Source: Onstottus_B arcticum (GTDB lineage Bacteria > Acidobacteriota > Blastocatellia > UBA7656). From it: a stretch of DNA of 64,000 nucleotides. Location of the stretch: the NCBI GenBank assembly GCA_038040485.1, contig JBBPIE010000006.1, positions 124,001 to 188,000 of the forward strand. The letters are read 5' to 3'. The notes under the pieces were generated by a model. It was not told the origin of the DNA and searched no databases. It saw only the letters and a list, made by a program, of their open reading frames with translations. This document shows, one piece after another, positions 16,816 through 25,591 of this stretch; positions within the stretch are counted from its first letter, which is position 1; each line of letters starts with the position of its first letter. The position numbers and the translations under genes were made by a program.

Positions 16816-18318
16816 TCACTTCACACCGCCCATCAGACGCTTGACCGGACGGCTGATCAACAACAGAAGGAGCCCGGCACCCGCTGTCCACATAGCAACC
16901 GCTCCGAACAATTGCACCAGGCCCATGCTCCCCATCTTTCCTGCCAGCAGTCCCGCCATCAGATTTCCAAAAGCGGTGGCCGTAAACCATATCCCCATCA
17001 TCTGACCAACCAGCCTGTCTGGCGACAGCTTGGTCATTGCGCTCAAGCCGACCGGGCTCAAGCAAAGTTCGCCGGTCGTGTGGAAGAAATAAGTTGCGAC
17101 TAGCCATCCCATGCTGACCCTGTGCGGCTCGCTCGGGTCGCCAACATACGTCGAGGCCCACGCAAGCACTGCAAACCCGACGGCCAGTTGAACGAGGCCC
17201 AGTCCGAACTTCGCCGGGATCGAAGGCTGCCGCTCGCGCAGCTTCAGCCACAGCAGACCGAAGACCGGAGCTAATAAGATTACGAAAATGGGATTCACCG
17301 ACTGGAGCCATGAAGTCGGCATCTGCCAGCCAAAAACAACCCGATCGGTCAGCCGATCGGCGAAGAGGTTCATCGACGAACCCGCTTGCTCATAACCAGT
17401 CCAGAACATCGCCGCCGCAACAAACAAGACAAATATCACAGCGATGCGCTTCTTCCCGATGGAATCAAAGCCGCCGAACAGGATCTGATAACCGAAGTAG
17501 CCCAATACCAGCACCGGAATTGCAAACCCAAGGTATGTAGCGGCACCGTGCGCCGAAAGGGCTATTGTGCCGTTCGCGTTCAGAAGAGCCAGGGCCACTA
17601 TTATCAAAACCGTGATTCCCAGTGCAGCCATCAGAGTTCGGCTGGCGGCGGTCCTCTCCGAAGCTTTCAAATCCCTCAGGCCCCCCGTACCAAGCCGTTT
17701 GTAGCCCAGCCTGTATTGGATCACACCCAGTACCATCCCTACACCGGCCGCGCCAAATCCCAGATGCCAATTCACCTTCTCGCCCAGGTATCCGCACAGA
17801 ATCGGCCCGATAAAAGCGCCGAGGTTGATGCCCGAATAGAAGATCGAGAACCCGGCATCGCGTCGCTCGCCGCCTTCCGGATACAGGTCGCCGACTATTG
17901 CGCTTACGTTTGGCTTCAGCAAGCCTGTTCCTATCACGATCAGCACGAGCCCAAGATAGAAGGTAGCCGTCCACCCTAAAGCCATGCTGAAGTGTCCGGC
18001 CGCGATGATCATCCCGCCGACGAACACTGATCTGCGATGCCCCAGAATCCGGTCGGCGATCCAGCCTCCCGGAAGCCCGGACAGATACACGCTTCCGGTA
18101 TAAAGACCATAGATGGCCGTAGCCGTCGCGTCGTCGAGACCAAAGCCGCCCTTCTGTAGACTCGCGGTGAGAAACAGTACGAGCAGCGCGCGCATGCCGT
18201 AGAAGCTGAATCGCTCCCACATCTCGGTGAAGAAGAGCGTGCTTAGCCCTGCCGGCTGGCCGCCGATGCCTGATGTGTCGAACGCTGTCTGGTCAGGTGT
18301 TCCAACGTCTGTCGCCAT
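16816..18318 (-). CDS. POT-family proton-coupled peptide transporter (second of two)
   Basis: 500 residues, about 12-14 membrane helices. The POT/PTR signature region is present: LFFTEMWERFSFYGMRALLV near the N-terminus (ExxERFxYY motif as EMWERFSFYG), then GGWIADRILGHRRSVFVGG and GINLGAFIGPILCGYLGE. Near the C-terminus is TGELCLSPVGLSAMTKLSP. It imports di- and tripeptides with protons. It lies 32 bases downstream of a second POT gene on the same strand, so both likely share a transcript. Confidence 0.93.
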   Translation of the reverse strand: MATDVGTPDQTAFDTSGIGGQPAGLSTLFFTEMWERFSFYGMRALLVLFLTASLQKGGFGLDDATATAIYGLYTGSVYLSGLPGGWIADRILGHRRSVFVGGMIIAAGHFSMALGWTATFYLGLVLIVIGTGLLKPNVSAIVGDLYPEGGERRDAGFSIFYSGINLGAFIGPILCGYLGEKVNWHLGFGAAGVGMVLGVIQYRLGYKRLGTGGLRDLKASERTAASRTLMAALGITVLIIVALALLNANGTIALSAHGAATYLGFAIPVLVLGYFGYQILFGGFDSIGKKRIAVIFVLFVAAAMFWTGYEQAGSSMNLFADRLTDRVVFGWQMPTSWLQSVNPIFVILLAPVFGLLWLKLRERQPSIPAKFGLGLVQLAVGFAVLAWASTYVGDPSEPHRVSMGWLVATYFFHTTGELCLSPVGLSAMTKLSPDRLVGQMMGIWFTATAFGNLMAGLLAGKMGSMGLVQLFGAVAMWTAGAGLLLLLISRPVKRLMGGVK

Positions 18319-18350
18319 CTGTGGTTATGATCCTCTCTCGAAATGCTTAA

Positions 18351-19694
18351 TCACACGCCGGGCATCGCCTTCTTCAACGGCCTCAGCAGAAACAGCAACA
18401 CCACCGCCATCACCATCGCCGCGCCGCTCAGCACAAGCCAGAACGTCGAGTGTTTCCACTCCGTCCAGAACACCGCGATCTGGGTGAGCTTGTTGCCAAG
18501 TCCCGTTGCCACGAACCAGCCGCCCATCATCACTCCTCGGAACCGCGTGGGCGCTACTTTGGAAACAAGTGACAACCCCATCGGCGAAAGCATCAACTCG
18601 CCAAGCGTCAACACTCCATAAGCCCCCAACAACCAGGCGGGCGACATCTTGAATGCGTAAATGTTGTCTCCAGTGACTGTAGCTTCGCCCATTCTTGCCG
18701 CGATGAAGAAAACAAGAAACGCGACCGAGGTCATCACCATTCCAAACACCATCTTGGTCGGCGTCGAGGGTTCGAGGCCTTTGCTGTCCAGCCACTTCCA
18801 AAACGTGATCAGCGGGACGGTCAGGATTATCACCCACGCTGGATTGATCGCGTTCGAGATGATCCCCCTCACGTTCCAGTCCGTGTTTTCGTCCGCCCAA
18901 TAAGTGATCGTGGTGCCGTTCTGATGAAAGACCATCCAGAAGACGACTACGACTGCGAACACGACTATCAGCGCCCCGATTCGCTTCCACTCGGAGACTG
19001 CGTCCATCACGCCTTGCTTGCCGGCGGCTCTTGATTCTGAGGCGGCGCTCGGCTTTGGCGCCCGATGCTTCTCGTCCTCGAGGTAGTGCTTGAACCGCCA
19101 GAGGATCGTCACCGAGATGACCATCCCAAATGCCGCCACTGCGAACGCCGGGTGGAATCCGTACTTCCATTGAACAAATGTAGCGACAAGCGGTGCGAGA
19201 AACGCTCCGACGTTGATGCCCATGTAGAACAGGTTGTAAGCGCGGTCCTTGAGGTGACTTCCGTCCGGGTAGAGGTTCCCGACCATCGTCGAGACATTCG
19301 GTTTGAAGAAGCCGTTGCCGATCACCAGACAGGTCAACGCAGCATAAACAAATGCAAGCGAGCGCACCGACAGCAGCAGGTGGCCGGCCATGAAAAAGAA
19401 GCCGCCGAGCATCACTGCTTTTCGATAGCCGAGCTTCTTGTCTGCGATCCATCCTCCTATCAGCGGACTGCAGTAGACGAACATCATGTAGTTCGCGTAA
19501 AGCGTCGAGGCTTGCGCTGCGGTCCACGCGAAGCCTTCATTTGGATCGCGCAAATAAAGCGTGAACATCGACACCATCGTGTAGAAGCTGAACCGCTCCC
19601 ACATCTCGGTGGCGAACAGGACGTACAGCCCTTTCGGGTGCTTGTCCAAATCGGCTCTGTTTTCGGTTTCCGGGGAGAGAGTCCTGATACCCAT
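18351..19694 (-). CDS. POT-family proton-coupled peptide transporter (first of two)
   Basis: 447 residues from the ATG at 19694 (MGIRTLSPETENRADLDKHP); a longer frame to 19778 has no homologous N-terminus. Motifs match the neighbour: VLFATEMWERFSFYTMVSMF, GGWIADKKLGYRKAVMLGG, YMGINVGAFLAPL, and LGELMLSPMGLSLVSKVAP. It is clearly related to but diverged from the downstream gene, an old tandem duplication or two recruited paralogues. The likely substrates are peptides released by extracellular peptidases such as the S9 enzyme encoded next door. Confidence 0.93.
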   Translation of the reverse strand: MGIRTLSPETENRADLDKHPKGLYVLFATEMWERFSFYTMVSMFTLYLRDPNEGFAWTAAQASTLYANYMMFVYCSPLIGGWIADKKLGYRKAVMLGGFFFMAGHLLLSVRSLAFVYAALTCLVIGNGFFKPNVSTMVGNLYPDGSHLKDRAYNLFYMGINVGAFLAPLVATFVQWKYGFHPAFAVAAFGMVISVTILWRFKHYLEDEKHRAPKPSAASESRAAGKQGVMDAVSEWKRIGALIVVFAVVVVFWMVFHQNGTTITYWADENTDWNVRGIISNAINPAWVIILTVPLITFWKWLDSKGLEPSTPTKMVFGMVMTSVAFLVFFIAARMGEATVTGDNIYAFKMSPAWLLGAYGVLTLGELMLSPMGLSLVSKVAPTRFRGVMMGGWFVATGLGNKLTQIAVFWTEWKHSTFWLVLSGAAMVMAVVLLFLLRPLKKAMPGV

Positions 19695-20067
19695 AGCCTG
19701 TCTTGTCGTCTCCTTTTGAGAACTGACCGCTGGGATCGGAATGTTTGAGCCCGCTGATCGCGGGGGCTCGCCGCTCAAACTCAGAGTTGAAGCTTCGAGG
19801 CAGTGCGAGCCGCCCAGATTCTATACGAGCGTCAAAACGGCAGCAACCGGATTGGTACGAACTGCACGTGGGAGTCTACGAGCAGCGAGTTTGCGGCTTG
19901 AACGGCGGTGCTCGACTTTGCTGGGGCGAGCTTTGCTAGACCCCGCTTGGCAGCGCCGAGGGCACGGACTAGACTGACCGGGTCAGTTAGATCGGTTTGG
20001 CAGAGTCTATCGGGATTCAGAACTCTTTTTCCTGCAGACTCTGCGCTTCGATTCGGAGAAGGCCGTT
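19695..20067. other. Divergent intergenic region
   Basis: 373 bases between the divergently read POT genes and the GNAT-like gene. Promoters for both directions must lie here. Short overlapping ORFs have no protein-like character. I see no strong hairpin or repeat. Confidence 0.5.
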
Positions 20068-20934
20068 ATGTTCGAGTGGAAAATCGGCGGCAGAAGCTTC
20101 TGCGTCCGCGACATCGAGAGCGACGCCGAGTTTCACGCCATCGAAGAGATACAGAAAGAAGCCTGGGGCTTCAATGATCTCGACACGGTTCCTGCCGCCA
20201 CGTTGATGGCTACCCAACACGCGGGCGGCGTCACGCTCGGAGCTTTCGATGGCAGCACGATGATCGGGTTCGCATACGGCTTTGCGGCTTACGAAGAAGG
20301 GCAAGCGTCGATCCATTCCCATATGCTTGCGGTCCGGCCGGCGTACAGAAACTTCCAAGCCGGGTTCTATCTAAAGCTTGCCCAGCGCGAACGCGTGTTG
20401 GAAAAGAGGCTGGATGAAATCTCGTGGACCTACGATCCGCTTCAAAGCCTGAACGCGCATTTGAACTTCGGAAAGCTCGGAGTCGTCTCGCAGCGCTACC
20501 TCGTAAACTTCTACGGCGAAGCCACTTCGAGCCCCTTGCATCAAGGCTTTGGCACGGACCGCCTTTGGGTGAGATGGCTTCTGAACTCCGAGCGAGTTAA
20601 GCGACTTGTCTCAGCCGATCCGCTCTCGCCTGCCGTTCGCGACCGTGGTCTTGATTTGCAGAGCACCGAGTTGATTGACGCGGCGCTGGTAAGACTGGAA
20701 GCTGGTCGTCCTCGGCGCGGGGATTTCGGCGTTCTGTCATCCGGTCGTTGCACGATCGAGATTCCTCACAACATCAACGCGCTCAAGGAGCGGGACCCGC
20801 AAGCGGGAGTTCTGTGGCGCGAGGCAACTCGAGAAGCGTTTCTTGCCGCGCTCGAAGCAGGCTTCGAGGTCGCGAACTTCCATCGCATCGATTCAACATC
20901 CAATCCCCGCTGGTTCTACCTGCTGACGCGCTAA
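20068..20934 (+). CDS. GNAT-superfamily acetyltransferase-like protein (COG3375 type)
   Basis: 288 residues. The N-terminal half reads as a GNAT fold: AEFHAIEEIQKEAWGFNDLD, MIGFAYGFAAYEEGQASIHS-HMLAVRPAYRN, GFYLKLAQRERVLEKRLDEI, WTYDPLQSLNAHLNFGKLGV. The combination WTYDPL...NAHLNFxKLG is characteristic of the predicted acetyltransferases in COG3375. The C-terminal portion is family specific. The acceptor is unknown. The ATG at 20068 follows GAAGG. Confidence 0.8.
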   Translation: MFEWKIGGRSFCVRDIESDAEFHAIEEIQKEAWGFNDLDTVPAATLMATQHAGGVTLGAFDGSTMIGFAYGFAAYEEGQASIHSHMLAVRPAYRNFQAGFYLKLAQRERVLEKRLDEISWTYDPLQSLNAHLNFGKLGVVSQRYLVNFYGEATSSPLHQGFGTDRLWVRWLLNSERVKRLVSADPLSPAVRDRGLDLQSTELIDAALVRLEAGRPRRGDFGVLSSGRCTIEIPHNINALKERDPQAGVLWREATREAFLAALEAGFEVANFHRIDSTSNPRWFYLLTR

Positions 20935-21020
20935 GCTGACCACAACCAACGCAAGACGCCGATTGATTCGATCGTCATCTTTGACTGACTTCTTTCCCCT
21001 CGGATAGAATTTCATTGCTG

Positions 21021-22256
21021 ATGACAAATCTCTTGGTTACGCGGTTGCTGTCGGTTCTTTTGTTTACCCCGCTCTTTGGTTTCGGACAGAAGCCGCTGCC
21101 GTCGACACAGCAAGTCCCAACCCAACCTACGGCTACGAATCAATCCAAAAAAACCGGCGGCCAGCCAAGGGCGCGGGAATCATTAGCGGAAGCCGGAGCG
21201 ACGTCAACGTCGAAGCTCGCTTTGCCATTCAAACGAGCCTGGCAGCATCTCACGGGCGGCGCGACCCCGATCGCGCCCACGGTCGACGACGCGCGCATCT
21301 ACCTGCCGCTCACCGGCGGCCGCGTGTCTTGCCTAGACCGGCAGACCGGCTCTTTGCTCTGGTCGAGCGAGCCGGGCGGACAGATCACCGCGCCCGCCGC
21401 AGCCGGCGACAACTCGATCTATATCGCGACTCGCAACGTCGGAGAAGACGGCACGGAAGCAGGCGGCTCGTTGCGCGCGGTGGACAAGGCTACTGGACTC
21501 ACCGTGTGGGTGCGCGACTACCCGCGCGCGTTCTCGTCGACCCTCGAGCTTGCCGCAGGCCGGGTCTACGCCGGAAGCTCGGACGGCTCGTTCTATGCGC
21601 TCGAATCGAAGAACGGCGAGATCATTTGGAAGGTCGAATCCCAGGACGTCGTTCGAGGCCGCGCGCTTGTGACCGAGCAAGCCATCTATTTCGGAAGCGA
21701 CGACGGAGTCTTGCGAGTCGTCGAGCACCAACGCGGCCAGCTCATCTGGAAGTATCAAACGGGTGGGAGAATCATCGGGCAGCCGGTCGCCGGCGAACGA
21801 GAACTGTATTTCGGATCGGGAGATGGGTACGTCTATTCGCTGGAGCTCGCAACCGGCAAGCTTCGTTGGCGATCGCGCACAGGCGCCGCGGTGGAAGCGT
21901 CGCCTGTCATTGTCGGCGACCGCCTGCTTGTAGCGTCTTACGATAACTTTGTGTACGCGCTGTCGCGCGCAAGCGGCGACCGAATCTGGAAACGCCGTCT
22001 CGAAAACCGCATCACCGCCGCGCCCATAGTCGAAGGCGACGCAAACCTCGTAGCTCCCTTGCACGGTGATTATGTCGCGGTCTTCTTGAACGCCGATGGC
22101 CGTCGAGTAAACCTCTTTCAACTGGATCCCGACTTCGAGATCGTGGCTGAGCCGGTCTTTTCGCGCGACACTCTGGTGATTCCTACAAATCAGGGGTTGG
22201 TCGTTGCGACCGCCGCCAAACCGGCCGAGCCGCAAACCAGCGCGATCAAGAAATGA
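21021..22256 (+). CDS. Secreted PQQ-type beta-propeller protein (BamB-like fold)
   Basis: 411 residues from the ATG at 21021 (a TTG at 21015 is possible). A signal peptide (LLVTRLLSVLLFTPLFGFG) precedes a linker and about seven propeller blades with the PQQ-repeat pattern, for example YLPLTGGRVSCLDRQTGSLLW, DGSFYALESKNGEIIWKVES and DGYVYSLELATGKLRWRS. No quinoprotein dehydrogenase residues were evident, so it is more likely a scaffold of BamB type or an unknown outer-envelope protein. Single gene. Confidence 0.85.
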   Translation: MTNLLVTRLLSVLLFTPLFGFGQKPLPSTQQVPTQPTATNQSKKTGGQPRARESLAEAGATSTSKLALPFKRAWQHLTGGATPIAPTVDDARIYLPLTGGRVSCLDRQTGSLLWSSEPGGQITAPAAAGDNSIYIATRNVGEDGTEAGGSLRAVDKATGLTVWVRDYPRAFSSTLELAAGRVYAGSSDGSFYALESKNGEIIWKVESQDVVRGRALVTEQAIYFGSDDGVLRVVEHQRGQLIWKYQTGGRIIGQPVAGERELYFGSGDGYVYSLELATGKLRWRSRTGAAVEASPVIVGDRLLVASYDNFVYALSRASGDRIWKRRLENRITAAPIVEGDANLVAPLHGDYVAVFLNADGRRVNLFQLDPDFEIVAEPVFSRDTLVIPTNQGLVVATAAKPAEPQTSAIKK

Positions 22257-22270
22257 TCGAGGTAAGAAAT

Positions 22271-22329
22271 CGCCGCAGTGCCAACTTCAAATTATGCGGA
22301 CGCTCAACGGTCTCGTCGGCACTGCGGCG
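22271..22329 (+). repeat. 12-bp perfect inverted repeat after the propeller gene
   Basis: CGCCGCAGTGCC at 22271-22282 and its exact complement GGCACTGCGGCG at 22318-22329, separated by 35 bases. It lies 14 bases after the stop codon. No T-run follows, so it may be a transcript-end hairpin or a repeat remnant rather than a classical terminator. Confidence 0.6.
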
Positions 22330-22680
22330 AGGGGGGATCGAAACTAGGGAGCGGTAGGTTCGATTTGGGGCGGGGCGACAGACAACTACAAGCCAATCTC
22401 GTATTAGGTCATCGCCGTTTTGAGGGAGCTGTTGTTACTGATATCAACTCGCATACCACAGCCGGCTGCGCCTGCCTTGAACCTCAACTCTTTGTGAATG
22501 CTCGCAATAAGCGGCGTCGATGGGTTAGGTCGGCTGACTGATTCAGCCAGAATGAAAGAAGCCGTTCAACGGTGTAAGCGATATTGACCGAGCGCTATCA
22601 GTGAGATGAACGATCGCGCAAAGAAGCGCGTCACCCGATGACAAGGGCTGTCATCGCCGGGTCCCATCACGCGTCACTCC
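22330..22680. other. Intergenic region without a gene
   Basis: 350 bases between the hairpin and the palindromic element at 22681. Short frames only, with no coding character and no further recognised repeat. Confidence 0.5.
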
Positions 22681-22754
22681 CTGGGAGCGCAGGCATCCCG
22701 CCTGCTGCTTGGTGGCGTGTGAGAAGAGGCAGGCAGGGATGCCTGCGCTCCCAG
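22681..22754 (+). repeat. Complete GGGAGCGC palindromic element (74 bp)
   Basis: Perfect 19-bp terminal arms: CTGGGAGCGCAGGCATCCC on the left, with its exact complement ending in GCGCTCCCAG on the right. The inner GCCTGCT/AGGCAGGC segments continue the pairing with a one-base slip. It ends six bases before the stop codon of the aminotransferase gene. Related copies are at 35678-35777 (same tips, different body), 40001-40086 (inside a gene), and halves at 12534 and 42311. Confidence 0.9.
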
Positions 22755-22759
22755 AGGAC

Positions 22760-23974
22760 TCAACTCGTTATTGCCCGGCACATTCGCTCGACGCCTTCAG
22801 AGATCGCTTCCGGCGACTCCTTCGAGTAAGCCAGCCTCATCGTGTTTGCTCCGCTGCCGTCAACAAAAAAGGGCTGACCCGGTACGTAAGCAACACCGCC
22901 GGCGATGGCGCGGGGAAGAACTTCAGTGGCATCGATCCGGTTTGCGAGCTCCAACAGAATGAAGAACCCGCCGATGGGCTTTGTCCACCGCGAGCCCGCC
23001 GGCGCGAAGCGCTCCAGCGCTTCGAGCATCGCGCGGCAGCGGACTTCGTAGAAACGGCGAAGCTCGGGCAGCCGCCGCTCAATCAAGCCCGAGAGAATTG
23101 CTTCAGCGACGATCGTCTGATCCAGGACACTCGAGGAGAGATCGGCCCCTTCCTTGGCTAGCTCGATCTTCTTCGCTATCGGCTCTGGCGCGCGCAGATA
23201 CGCGGTTCGAATGCCGGGCGCGAGCACTTTGGAGAAAGTACCCAAATAGACGACTCGCTCCGGCCGAAGCGCCGCAAGCGGAACCAGCCGCGCCCCTTCA
23301 GATTCGAAATACAGATCGAAGTAAGCGTCGTCCTCGATGATCAACAAATCGTGCTCGTCGGCTATCTCGACAAGCTGATGCCGCCGCTCGGTCGCAAGCG
23401 TCACCCCCGAAGGGTTCTGAAAATTCGGAATCGTGTAGATGCACTTGATGCGGCGGCCTTCTCTCGAGACCTGATCGAGCTTCTCGCGGAGGTCGCCGAT
23501 GACGATGCCGCCGTCATCCTGCCGCACACCGATCATCTCAGCTTGCGAGTTGTGCAATGCAATGATTCCGCCGATGTAACTCGGAAGTTCTACTAGCGCT
23601 ATGTCACCCGGATCGATGATCACCCGCGAGATCAGGTCGAGACCCTGTTGAGAGCCGCTGGTCATAATGACTTCGGCGGACGAGACATGAGTCAACCCTC
23701 GTTCACGCAGAAGTCCGACGACCGCATCAACCAGGGCGGGCTGGCCCTTGGTCGGCCCATACTGAAGGGCGACGGGTCCTCGCTCGCGGATGACTCGCGA
23801 AGCGATCTCGGCAAGCTCCTCGATCGGAAACGTTTCGGCGCTGGGAGCGCCCGCCGCCAACGAGATCACTTCCTTGTTGCCCAGCAACGCAGTGAGCTTT
23901 CGGATCGCGTTCGGACGGATCCGGCGACCCAGCTCGGAAAGCATCTCGTCGTATTGGATTTCGGTTTTAAGCAT
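22760..23974 (-). CDS. PLP-dependent aminotransferase, class I/II (2-aminoadipate/MocR-type group)
   Basis: 404 residues. Fold-type I aminotransferase with SLAAGAPSAETFP at the N-terminus, YGPTKGQPALVDAV, IMTSGSQQGLDLIS, YTIPNFQNPSGVTL and EDDAYFDLYFE. The PLP lysine lies in LGTFSKVLAPGIRTAYL, and the C-terminal Arg is in NTMRLAYSKES. This arrangement is that of LysN/AadAT-like enzymes that transaminate 2-aminoadipate, aromatic or branched-chain amino acids. The exact substrate cannot be told. No N-terminal GntR domain is present. The DUF1573 lipoprotein gene lies 14 bases upstream on the same strand. Confidence 0.9.
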   Translation of the reverse strand: MLKTEIQYDEMLSELGRRIRPNAIRKLTALLGNKEVISLAAGAPSAETFPIEELAEIASRVIRERGPVALQYGPTKGQPALVDAVVGLLRERGLTHVSSAEVIMTSGSQQGLDLISRVIIDPGDIALVELPSYIGGIIALHNSQAEMIGVRQDDGGIVIGDLREKLDQVSREGRRIKCIYTIPNFQNPSGVTLATERRHQLVEIADEHDLLIIEDDAYFDLYFESEGARLVPLAALRPERVVYLGTFSKVLAPGIRTAYLRAPEPIAKKIELAKEGADLSSSVLDQTIVAEAILSGLIERRLPELRRFYEVRCRAMLEALERFAPAGSRWTKPIGGFFILLELANRIDATEVLPRAIAGGVAYVPGQPFFVDGSGANTMRLAYSKESPEAISEGVERMCRAITS

Positions 23975-23988
23975 TTGATCGGCGCCTG

Positions 23989-24597
23989 TCAGCTTTTGAC
24001 GAGCAGCGTGATGTGCACAATTTTACTCGGCTCTGCCGGATCGTTGGACTTGATCGTTATCGTCTTTGACTTCGGACCCGCGACGTTTCCGGTTTCCACT
24101 TTCACCTTGATGACGCCGGCCTTACCAGGCCGGAGGACTTTCGGGAAGTCCACAGCCGTGCATCCTCAACTGGGTGCGACCGACTCGATGTTCAAGTCGC
24201 CCCTTCCAGTGTTTTTGACCACGAGGTTGCGAACGAGCGACTTACCCTGTCTGACACTGCCGAAGTCGATGTTGCTCACCGGCAGGCTGAGCCTGGGCGC
24301 CGTTGCGCTCGAAACAGGCTGGATCGCAATCGCTGGTTTCGTCTTTGCACCCGATTTTGTTTGCGGTTGCGCTTCCTGTTTGAGCTCCGGCAGACCGGGC
24401 GGCGACTGCGGCAGGAGCGCAAGCGGGTTTGGCGCAGCCGGCGACGCGTTTGGAGCGGCCGAAGCCGTCGCGTTGGCGTTTGGGCTGCTCGGCGCGCTCG
24501 GAGGCGTGCTCGCCTCGTTAGCTCCGGAGGAGCAGCCGGTCATCAACGCTGTCAAGAAAATGGGAACAAGAAAGCGTGTCTTCATGCGGTCAGTCAT
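23989..24597 (-). pseudogene. DUF1573 lipoprotein gene with in-frame TGA at the conserved Cys (possible selenoprotein or nonsense mutation)
   Basis: Reading from 24597: lipoprotein signal with lipobox LMTGC, a Pro/Ala/Asn-rich linker, then a DUF1573 domain (SNIDFGSVRQGKSLVRNLVV, KNTGRGDLNIESVAPS). At 24166-24168 the codon is TGA, exactly where the family motif S-C-G-C-T has its first Cys. The frame then stays open: GCTAVDFPKVLRPGKAG, VIKVKVETGNV, TITIKSNDPAEPSKIVHITL, ending at 23989. The remainder is fully family-like, so either the TGA is a very recent nonsense change (one base from TGC or TGT) or it is read as selenocysteine. The hairpin GGACTT-CCCGA-AAGTCC starts 14 bases after the TGA, but its loop lacks the early G of typical bacterial SECIS elements. 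Start may be 24597 or 24585. Confidence 0.75.
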
Positions 24598-24668
24598 ATG
24601 CGGATAAATTTAGCACAACAGAGCGGCTCGTGGGCAACGCGAGGCTGAGGGAATCGCGTGCCACGAAT

Positions 24669-25109
24669 TCAAGCCGGACTGTGCCCGGCTTCAGAATCGA
24701 ACGGCGCACCGCCAACCGGATCGCTTTTTCCCAGCGTGACCACAGTCGCGCCCCAGCCGCCGGCGTCCGCCGGTGCGTCCCCGTACTCGCTGACGTATGG
24801 CAAGCTTAAGAGAATCGAGCGAACGATCTCGCGCTGAACACCGACGCCTTTGCCGTGAATGATTCGCAGGCCTGTCACGCCGCGACTGTGAGCTTCGGTG
24901 ATGTAGTCTTCGACCACGGCGCGAACCTGTCTGGGCGGGATTGAATGAAGGTCGAGAACGTCTGTGAACTCGAGCACGACGAGGTCGGGAAACGGGTTCT
25001 CGGGGTCCCACGGCTGGTCGTCCTCGACGCCTTCACCGCGAGCAATCGGGGATTGGTCCTTCTTAGGAAGCAGCCGCCTGGCTGCCCTGAGCAGGAAGTC
25101 GAAGCTCAT
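24669..25109 (-). CDS. Smr-domain protein
   Basis: 146 residues. The Smr (small MutS-related) domain occupies about 50-125: VLDLHSIPPRQVRAVVEDYI, then LRIIHGKGVGVQREIVRSIL and a final GATVVTL strand. LDLH and HGKG are the diagnostic motifs. Stand-alone Smr proteins have nicking or RNase activity and some act on collided ribosomes. The N-terminus is basic and carries no recognised domain. Not obviously in an operon. Confidence 0.88.
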   Translation of the reverse strand: MSFDFLLRAARRLLPKKDQSPIARGEGVEDDQPWDPENPFPDLVVLEFTDVLDLHSIPPRQVRAVVEDYITEAHSRGVTGLRIIHGKGVGVQREIVRSILLSLPYVSEYGDAPADAGGWGATVVTLGKSDPVGGAPFDSEAGHSPA

Positions 25110-25355
25110 TCCGAGATGATATGCGCCGCCGAGCGAGCGCTCATCTGTTTTCCGTAGTTAGTTGGAGCAGCGAGTTGCTTAGTCATAGGCGGCGTTTCCT
25201 CAGTTTGGCGATGCTAGATAGCAGACTTTGTCTTGCATAGAGATGCTTGGAGCATATACTCTCCCTCCGGGCTGTCAACGGCAAGAGTTCCTATGCTGCC
25301 TTGAGTGAAGGTCGGCAACAGCGATACTATTCGATTTCCTTGGGAAGCGTTGCGA

Positions 25356-25580
25356 ATGTCATACCGAACCATTAAAGAGCCGGAGCAGATCCGAAGCGTC
25401 AGCGTTTCCGACGTTATCGCCGCGGTCGAGGCGCTGGGCCCTTCCAAAACAGGTGCGATACGTCCCCGAGTCGCACGTGGTGGTGGTGGTTCGTGGTCCC
25501 ATAGTTTCGGTCGGCGACATCGGCACTTCCGCGGGGCCGCCGCCAAGAAATCGTTTGCCCGAGCCGCCACGAAGAGATAA
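25356..25580 (+). CDS. Small protein preceding the NDT/TIR-like gene
   Basis: 74 residues (MSYRTIKEPEQIRSVSVSDV then IAAVEALGPSKTGAI). The N-terminal half reads as protein. The C-terminal part is glycine/arginine-rich (RGGGGSWSHSFGRRHRHFRG) and less convincing. It ends 11 bases before the larger gene on the same strand, which suggests a two-gene unit. A start at 25305 is also possible. No family recognised. It could be an antitoxin-like or targeting partner (inference from arrangement only). Confidence 0.45.
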   Translation: MSYRTIKEPEQIRSVSVSDVIAAVEALGPSKTGAIRPRVARGGGGSWSHSFGRRHRHFRGAAAKKSFARAATKR

Positions 25581-25591
25581 GCAACTCGCGC

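Noticed and set aside
21333..22235. 300-codon minus-strand ORF
   Set aside because: Lies opposite the beta-propeller gene and has no protein-like pattern.
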